A stretch of 19,294 bases of DNA from JBBRFH01 sp038224615 (lineage in GTDB: Bacteria > Planctomycetota > Phycisphaerae > Tepidisphaerales > Tepidisphaeraceae), in contig JBBRFH010000029.1 in assembly GCA_038224615.1 (NCBI GenBank), forward strand, positions 1-19,294, read 5' to 3'. The translations under genes were made by a program, and so were the position numbers. This document shows positions 14,914-19,294 of this stretch, one piece after another. Under the pieces are notes generated by a model. It did no database searches, was not told where the DNA came from, and saw only the letters and a list, made by a program, of their open reading frames with translations. The stretch's first letter is position 1, and every line of letters begins with the position of its first letter.

Positions 14914-15684
14914 TCAAACCAACCGCACCGGCACGCCGCGGTCGTGGAGGAACTGTTTGACGGAGCCGACGGTGTACTCGTTGAAGTGGAAGATGCTGGC
15001 GGCCAGGGCGGCGTCGGCTTTGCCGGCGCCCAGGACGTCGAGCATGTCGGCGGGCGATCCGGCGCCGCCGCTGGCGACGACGGGGATGTGGACGGCGCTG
15101 CTGACGGCGGCGGTCATTTCGATGTCGTAGCCCTGCTTGGTGCCGTCGGCATTCATGACATTCAGCACGATCTCGCCAGCGCCGAGTTCCTCGGCCTTCT
15201 TGACCCAGTCCATCACCATCACGCCCGTCGGCACGCGGCCGCCGTTGACGAAGACCTCCCACTGCTCGACGCCGTCCTTCATCACGCGGTTGGCATCGAG
15301 GCCGAGCACGGTGGCGCAGCGGCCGAACTTGCGGGAGATGTCGTGGATCAACTGCGGGTTCTTCACCGCCGCAGAGTTGAGCGACACTTTCTCAGCGCCG
15401 GCTTGGATCAATCGCGTCGCATCGTCGAGCGTGCGGATACCGCCGCCGACAGTGAGCGGCATGAAGATCACATCCACCACCCGCCGAACAAGATCGGCCA
15501 TGATCTCCCGGCCCTCGTGGCTGGCGGTGATGTCGTAGAAGACCAGCTCGTCGGCCCCCTGCTCCTGGTACCGCCTGGCCTGCTCGACCGGGTCGCCGGC
15601 GTCGACGTGATCAAAGAACTTCACGCCTTTGACGACTCGGCCACGGTCAACGTCGAGACAGGGAATGATGCGGCGGGTGAGCAT
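14914..15684 (-). CDS. hisF: Imidazole glycerol phosphate synthase subunit HisF
   Basis: HisF is the cyclase subunit that, with HisH, makes imidazole glycerol phosphate and AICAR in histidine biosynthesis. The 256 residues from ATG 15684 (MLTRRIIPCLDVDRGRVVKG) match the usual length. The first catalytic Asp is in CLDVD. VGGGIRTLDDA and KVSLNSAAVKNP form the phosphate-binding loops. The second catalytic Asp lies in LGLDANRV. The C-terminal loops are NADGTKQGYD and VVASGGAGSPADM. The usual Asp-Arg-Asp-Gly-Thr is Asn-Ala-Asp-Gly-Thr here, a mild variation. No Shine-Dalgarno is visible; upstream bases are pyrimidine-rich. No other his gene is in the window. The gene for tRNA-His lies 92 bases upstream on the same strand and may share its promoter. 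Confidence 0.96.
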   Translation of the reverse strand: MLTRRIIPCLDVDRGRVVKGVKFFDHVDAGDPVEQARRYQEQGADELVFYDITASHEGREIMADLVRRVVDVIFMPLTVGGGIRTLDDATRLIQAGAEKVSLNSAAVKNPQLIHDISRKFGRCATVLGLDANRVMKDGVEQWEVFVNGGRVPTGVMVMDWVKKAEELGAGEIVLNVMNADGTKQGYDIEMTAAVSSAVHIPVVASGGAGSPADMLDVLGAGKADAALAASIFHFNEYTVGSVKQFLHDRGVPVRLV

Positions 15685-15695
15685 GGGAAGGAGAG

Positions 15696-15766
15696 AGTTG
15701 ATAGTCCATAGTGGATAGTCGATAGCGCAATCCACGCTTCCGACTATCCACTATCGCCTATCGACT
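15696..15766. repeat. GATRGTCNATAG-type repeat, copy 2, in the tRNA-His/hisF spacer
   Basis: The spacer is built of GATAGTC, GTGGATAG and CGATAG words. ATAGTGGATAGTCG (15708-15721) is the exact reverse complement of 15741-15754, and other registers can pair too. The unit starts like the copy at 3162 (GAGTTGATRGTC). There is no T-run, so it does not look like an intrinsic terminator. Confidence 0.7.
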
Positions 15767-15776
15767 TTCCCCAAAG

Positions 15777-15850
15777 GGTGACCGACGGGATTCGAACCCG
15801 CGACGTCCAGTACCACAAACTGGCGCTCTACCAACTGAGCTACGGCCACC
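15777..15850 (-). tRNA. tRNA-His (GUG)
   Basis: The minus strand reads GGTGGCCGTAGCTCAGTTGG from 15850. The seven-base acceptor stem (GTGGCCG with CGGTCAC, one G-T pair) is preceded by the extra G that marks tRNA-His, opposite C73. The anticodon arm is CCAGT TTGTGGT ACTGG, giving anticodon GTG. The T arm contains GGGTTCGAATCCC. CCA is not encoded. Confidence 0.97.
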
Positions 15851-15863
15851 GTTTCGAGTCCTG

Positions 15864-15892
15864 AATATGGCAGCATTTTCGAGCAATGTCAA
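15864..15892 (-). promoter_or_regulatory. Sigma70-type promoter of tRNA-His (and possibly hisF)
   Basis: On the minus strand a perfect TTGACA (15892-15887) and CATATT (15869-15864) are separated by 17 bases. The -10 box ends 14 bases before the tRNA 5' end. This is the best consensus promoter in the window. The ATG at 15886 of the neighbouring plus-strand frame falls inside it, which argues against that start. Confidence 0.8.
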
Positions 15893-16011
15893 TCCGCCTC
15901 ACTGCCAGACGATACGGCCGGACGGCGGCACCAACCCGATCCGAGCGTTTGCCGGCCGGCGTAGCGTTACGTCCGCCGGGGTCCAATGACGGGGGAGGTG
16001 CGAATTGTCCC

Positions 16012-18081
16012 GTGATTGACGTGAACTTGACGCTTCGTTGCCGACGACGACAGTGGTGCGCGGTGGAACCACGTCAACGCTCCCTGTCGATCCGCGCTGT
16101 CCTCGTCGGCGTGGCGCTTTCCGTGCTCATCGTCGTGGTCACGCCTTACAACGACTACGTCGTCGACGGCAGTTTCATTGTCGGGAGTTACTTCCCGCCG
16201 ATCGTTGCGCTGTGCATGCTCGCGATCGTGCTGCTGGTCAACGGGCCGCTGCACAAGTTCGCGCCACGGCTGGCGCTGATGCCGGGCGAGCTCGCGGTGA
16301 TCATGGCGATGGCGCTGATCAGTTGCTCGATCCCATCACAGGGGCTGCTGCGGCAGATCATGCCCCTGCCCGTCGCCCCCACAAAGTTTGCCGGCGACGT
16401 GAGCGAGTACCCGCGCGTGCTGCGCGAGATGAATCTTCCGCCGTCGCTGTTCGTCGCCAAGCCGGTCGAAGGCGGCGCGAACGATCCGGCGATCACGTCC
16501 TTCTACTCGCGGCTGCGCGATGACGAGGCGATCCCGTGGGGACGATGGATCAAGCCGCTTTCGATGTGGCTGCTGTTCTCGGCGGCGTTCCTGACGGCGC
16601 TGCTGGCGCTGGCGTGCCTGCTGCGCTTCCAGTGGACCGTCAATGAGCGCCTGCCGTTCCCGATCGTGCAGTTGCAGTCCATGCTGGTGGCCGCGCCCGA
16701 GCCGGGGCGGGCGTTCAATGGCGTGTTCAGCAGCCACGGATTCTGGACCGCGATGGTGGTCGTGCTGCTTGTCGAAAGCACGCTGGGGCTTAGCCAGTAT
16801 TTCCCGAACTATGTGCCGCTGATCCCCTTCAAGTTCGATCTGACGGCCGTGCTCGCAGACGAGCCCTGGGTGCAGATGCAGGGCTTCATGAAGGCCCAGA
16901 CGATCTACTTCACGCTGCTGGGCGTGTCGTACTTCACGCAGACGCGCACCAGCTTCAGCTTATGGGGCAGCGTCGTTATCGTGGCGGTGGCACGATGGAT
17001 CGTCGACCCCACCAGCACGCGCATCCCAGCCGAAGCGTACAACGACCAGCAGCTTGGCGCCGTGTTCGCCTTCGCCGCCGGCGTGCTGTGGATCGGGCGG
17101 GCCCACTGGATGATGATCCTGCGAGCCCTCGTCGGCCGGCCCCGCGCGGGCGATGCGCAAGGCGGGTTCGTCTCCTATCGTCTGGCGGCGATCGCGTTCC
17201 TGACCGGCGTCGGCGGGATGCTGGCGTGGCTGATTCTGTTTGCCGGCTGCTCACCGTGGCTTGCGGGAGTCATTGTCCTGATGATCCTGCTGGCCCACTT
17301 CGTCACCGCGCGCGTGGTTGCCGAGACGGGGCTGGCGTTCGTGCGCGTCTCGGTCGGCATCAACCAGTTGCTGACGACGTTCTCGCCGAAAATTTTCTCG
17401 ACCCGCGACGCGTTCCTCTACGGCGTCAGCCATTACGGCTACATGCAAGCGGCGCGCGAAAGCGCGCTGGTGTTCGGGATGCACGGGCTTAACACCATCG
17501 ACACCGTCGACCCCCAACCGCCCGGCGAGCGCCGGCGAGGGATTGTCCCCCTGCTGACGGCCACGCTAGTCATCGCCACGCTCGCCTGCGCGGCCGCCTC
17601 CCTCTGGTGCTACTACCGCCACGCCATCCCGCTCAGCGACTCGGCGTCCGGCGTCCTCAATGTCTACGGCACAACCCACTGGCCCAAGACCTATCTCGTC
17701 GATTTCCCCATCCAGGTCGACCGCGGCATTTTCCCGAGCCGCCCGCAGAACACCTGGATACACCTTGGCATCGGCATCGGCGTGATGCTCGTGCTGCAGG
17801 TGCTGACGATGCGCTACGCCGCCTGGCCTCTGATGCCGGTGGGCTTCCTCATGTGCTCTGTCTGGTACATGCAACTGGCGTGGTTCAGCATCCTGCTCGG
17901 CTGGCTGGCGAAGGTGCTCATTCTCCGCTTCGGCGGGGCCACGCTGTTCAACCGGATGAAGCCGATCTTCATCGGCATGATCTTCGGCGAAGCCATCGCC
18001 ACCGGCCTGTGGCTGATCATCACCCTGGCGCTGGTCGCCGGCGGGCACGAGATCAAGGTCATCCGCTTCCTCCCCCAATAG
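16012..18081 (+). CDS. Large polytopic membrane protein, DUF6785/DUF6784-like (OPT-related)
   Basis: About 689 residues with 12 or more hydrophobic helices, for example IRAVLVGVALSVLIVVVTPY, LCMLAIVLLVN, WLLFSAAFLTALLALACLL, AIAFLTGVGGMLAWLILFAG and IHLGIGIGVMLVLQVL. The C-terminal part (WPLMPVGFLMCSVWYMQLAW, then GGATLFNRMKPIFIGMIFGE) matches what I recall of the DUF6785/DUF6784 proteins of planctomycetes and relatives, thought to be related to oligopeptide transporters. The substrate is unknown. The start is uncertain: GTG 16012 is chosen because GGGGGAGG (15991-15998) lies 13 bases before it; GTG 16063 would place the first helix nearer the N-terminus. The ATG at 15886 is unlikely since it overlaps the tRNA-His promoter and its codons look non-coding. 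It is a single-gene unit upstream of tRNA-Ser. Confidence 0.85.
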   Translation: MIDVNLTLRCRRRQWCAVEPRQRSLSIRAVLVGVALSVLIVVVTPYNDYVVDGSFIVGSYFPPIVALCMLAIVLLVNGPLHKFAPRLALMPGELAVIMAMALISCSIPSQGLLRQIMPLPVAPTKFAGDVSEYPRVLREMNLPPSLFVAKPVEGGANDPAITSFYSRLRDDEAIPWGRWIKPLSMWLLFSAAFLTALLALACLLRFQWTVNERLPFPIVQLQSMLVAAPEPGRAFNGVFSSHGFWTAMVVVLLVESTLGLSQYFPNYVPLIPFKFDLTAVLADEPWVQMQGFMKAQTIYFTLLGVSYFTQTRTSFSLWGSVVIVAVARWIVDPTSTRIPAEAYNDQQLGAVFAFAAGVLWIGRAHWMMILRALVGRPRAGDAQGGFVSYRLAAIAFLTGVGGMLAWLILFAGCSPWLAGVIVLMILLAHFVTARVVAETGLAFVRVSVGINQLLTTFSPKIFSTRDAFLYGVSHYGYMQAARESALVFGMHGLNTIDTVDPQPPGERRRGIVPLLTATLVIATLACAAASLWCYYRHAIPLSDSASGVLNVYGTTHWPKTYLVDFPIQVDRGIFPSRPQNTWIHLGIGIGVMLVLQVLTMRYAAWPLMPVGFLMCSVWYMQLAWFSILLGWLAKVLILRFGGATLFNRMKPIFIGMIFGEAIATGLWLIITLALVAGGHEIKVIRFLPQ

Positions 18082-18149
18082 CCCCATTTTTGCCCCCCGC
18101 CGACCACTGGCGAACGCCGCACGAAGGCGTTATCTTGTCCGGTCCATCT

Positions 18150-18240
18150 GGAGAGGTGGCCGAGTGGCTGAAGGCGACGGTTTGCTAAACCGTTGTACGG
18201 GCTTATACCCGTACCGGGGGTTCGAATCCCCCCTTCTCCG
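18150..18240 (+). tRNA. tRNA-Ser (GCU)
   Basis: The acceptor stem GGAGAGG (18150-18156) pairs with CTTCTCC (18233-18239) with one G-T pair, and G is the discriminator. The anticodon arm ACGGT TTGCTAA ACCGT gives anticodon GCT. The long variable arm (GTACGGG with CCCGTAC) is typical of tRNA-Ser. The T arm has GGGTTCGAATCCC. CCA is not encoded. It is a likely attachment site for the integrase next to it. Confidence 0.97.
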
Positions 18241-18251
18241 TTTCTGCACAC

Positions 18252-18287
18252 CGCCCGCTGTTCTAAGTGTAGGAACAGCGGGCGTTT
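18252..18287 (+). terminator. Intrinsic terminator after tRNA-Ser
   Basis: CGCCCGCTGTTC (18252-18263) is perfectly complementary to GAACAGCGGGCG (18273-18284) across a nine-base loop. TTTATGTTT follows. It begins 11 bases after the tRNA 3' end. Confidence 0.82.
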
Positions 18288-18316
18288 ATGTTTCCGGGAC
18301 TTCCTCGGAGCGGCCG

Positions 18317-18339
18317 ATTTGTAGCGCTATTTGTAGCGC
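18317..18339 (+). repeat. Tandem ATTTGTAGCGC repeat upstream of the integrase gene
   Basis: ATTTGTAGCGC occurs at 18317-18327 and again at 18329-18339, one base apart. It lies between the tRNA-Ser terminator and the integrase start. Short tandem direct repeats in this position are typical of arm-type integrase binding sites, which is inference here. Confidence 0.6.
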
Positions 18340-18361
18340 GGGGGATCTCTGCGAGGTCCCG

Positions 18362-19030
18362 TTGGCTTCCCCACAATCCGTTCGTTCGCCGGGCACATTT
18401 CGTGTCGGGCGAGTCTCTGTCTACTCCCGCGGCAAGGTCTGGTACCTGCGGTATCACGAGCATGGTCAACGCCAGCAGGTTCGCGCTTCGGGCGATCGGG
18501 CGGCGGCGCGTCAGTTGGCGGCTCAGGTAAATGTTCAGATCGAGACCGGTGTCCCGGCAGCGACCAGCTTCGAACCGATATCGGTTGCCGATCTGCGTGT
18601 GCAGTGGCTGGAGCATCACGAAGGCGTGAAGCGTTCCAGCGTTCACACCATCAGCCGCTACCGTACGGCAACTGCGTACCTGGTCCGTTTCCTGCAGGCC
18701 GAATGTCGGCACATGCAGAAGGTGTCCCAGTTCGGGCCGCGGGAGGTTGAATCGTTCGCCCGGTGGCTCCGAACGATCAAGGTGGCACCGAATGGCCACA
18801 AGCACTCGGCAACGCGCCGTCTGCTCGACAAGGGCATCCTGTACATTCTGCAGGCTTGCCGGTCGCTCCTCCAGTACGCCATCAAGCGTCGGCACCTGCC
18901 GCCGTACAGCGAGAACCCGTTCTCGTCGATCCGGATCGAGTCGATCACGATCGAGAACGCCAGGCCGATCGTGCTGCTGACGGTGGACGAAGAACGGTCG
19001 CTACTAGGAGCGTGCGACCCGTGGGCGTAC
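18362..19030 (+). pseudogene. Tyrosine recombinase/integrase, truncated in the catalytic domain
   Basis: The frame encodes the N-terminal part of a phage-type integrase. A beta-rich arm-binding start (RVGRVSVYSRGKVWYLRYHE) is followed by the core-binding SAM-like domain (about 60-190; ISVADLRVQWLEHHEGV, then GILYILQACRSLLQYAIKRR). LLTVDEERSLLGACDPW then opens the catalytic domain. Homology ends at about 19028-19034, and the frame runs into unrelated, threonine/serine-rich codons to a stop at 19135. The catalytic Arg, His-x-x-Arg and Tyr boxes are all missing. The start is uncertain: TTG 18362 has GAGGT four bases upstream, while earlier in-frame codons overlap the tRNA and terminator. The DNA beyond the break is an istA fragment on the other strand. 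The protein should be inactive as a recombinase. Confidence 0.85.
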
Positions 19031-19112
19031 CCGCCTTATCCGCCGACACTTGCAACGACTGCTCCTGCTGTAACAACGACATCAGTCTCCTTATCTGGCG
19101 ATCCGACACCAT
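19029..19112 (-). pseudogene. N-terminal fragment of an IS21-family IstA transposase
   Basis: From ATG 19112 the minus strand encodes 28 residues, MVSDRQIRRLMSLLQQEQ then SLQVSADKAG. They match the conserved helix-turn-helix start of IstA proteins as I recall them. The expected next residues (MDxKTARKY) are absent, because the sequence changes to the integrase gene at about 19029. The junction shares the bases GTACC. The rest of istA and all of istB are missing. Confidence 0.75.
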
Positions 19113-19169
19113 GCTTTGGACTCCTTGCCTTTTGAGTCCGAAACAGGGTCGCCGAATCCCCGTTCAACC

Positions 19170-19210
19170 GGTGGATTCTAATTGTCGTCGGTGGTGGATT
19201 TTAATTGTCG
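19170..19210. repeat. Two direct end-repeats of the IS21-type element
   Basis: GGTGGATTCTAATTGTCG (19170-19187) and GGTGGATTTTAATTGTCG (19193-19210) differ at one base and are 23 bases apart. Such repeats at the ends of IS21 elements are binding sites of the IstA transposase. Confidence 0.7.
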
Positions 19211-19294
19211 CTGGACATCGGCGAACAACGCCATGCCCTGTTGGGCAGACGACAAAACGTCTCCGTGAACTACCCTCCGCCAGCAAACTCGGTC

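Larger units (their letters stand above)
19029..19217 (-). mobile_element. Left-end remnant of an IS21-family insertion sequence
   Basis: The remnant runs from a proposed terminus at 19217, where the minus strand reads TGTCCAGCGACAATT, through two repeats of the end sequence and the first 28 codons of istA, to the break at about 19029. IS21 elements start with TG and have multiple terminal repeats, so this fits, but the exact outer end is inferred. The 77 bases from 19218 to the window edge show no gene. Confidence 0.6.

Noticed and set aside
15696..15766. Possible short CRISPR-like array from the repeated GATAGTC words
   Set aside because: Words are irregularly spaced, there are no unique spacers of constant length and no cas genes.
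15886..16011. ATG at 15886 as start of the membrane protein
   Set aside because: It lies inside the TTGACA/CATATT promoter of tRNA-His, has no ribosome binding site, and the added residues look non-coding.
18164..18361. Integrase start at the ATG inside tRNA-Ser (18164)
   Set aside because: Those codons would be tRNA and terminator sequence; a TTG with GAGGT upstream at 18362 is more credible.

Overview
The window looks like a stretch of planctomycete chromosome, probably class Phycisphaerae. The reasons are the high GC content, a secreted protein with the planctomycete N-terminal LEPR-XLL-type motif (FEPLEMR), a large membrane protein that resembles the DUF6785/DUF6784 family, a GxxExxY gene with flanking inverted repeats, and many starts with weak or no Shine-Dalgarno. 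This assignment is inference from gene content. There is no rRNA in the window to test it.

Layout. (1) 1-2666: right end of an integrated element. It holds a possible ParB-like tail gene with a strong terminator, a small hypothetical gene and a 504-residue serine recombinase. The recombinase's last codons and stop lie inside the 3' end of the tmRNA gene. (2) 2648-3056, minus: ssrA, with a readable 22-residue tag, an RNase P-type 5' end and a promoter. Its terminator lies inside the recombinase coding sequence. (3) 3057-6665, minus: a repeat-bearing intergenic region, a small membrane-anchored protein, a 722-residue secreted LEPR-XLL protein and a 113-residue cytoplasmic protein. (4) 6838-8877, plus: motA and motB, the flagellar stator genes, separated by a 444-bp insert that carries a GxxExxY gene bounded by 28-bp inverted repeats. 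(5) 9060-11318: aroB and dprA, tightly linked. (6) 11503-13035: a GH4 alpha-galactosidase-like enzyme. (7) 13153-14733: a Ppx/GppA phosphatase with a C-terminal HD domain. (8) 14787-14907: palindromic extragenic repeats between convergent genes. (9) 14914-15892, minus: a tRNA-His(GUG)-hisF unit with a good promoter and a palindromic repeat in between. (10) 16012-18081: a polytopic membrane protein. (11) 18150-19294: tRNA-Ser(GCU), a terminator, then a tyrosine integrase gene cut off in its catalytic domain and joined to the first 28 codons of an IS21-type istA on the other strand.

Read as a whole, this is a block of core genes (stator, shikimate and histidine biosynthesis, DNA processing, phosphate metabolism) lying between two classical integration targets, ssrA on the left and tRNA-Ser on the right. 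Each target carries recombinase DNA on its outer side. The most unusual points are the interlocking of the recombinase gene with ssrA and its terminator, the selfish-looking GxxExxY cassette inside motAB, and the tRNA-His/hisF pairing. I found no CRISPR array, no rRNA and no clear defence or secondary-metabolite system.
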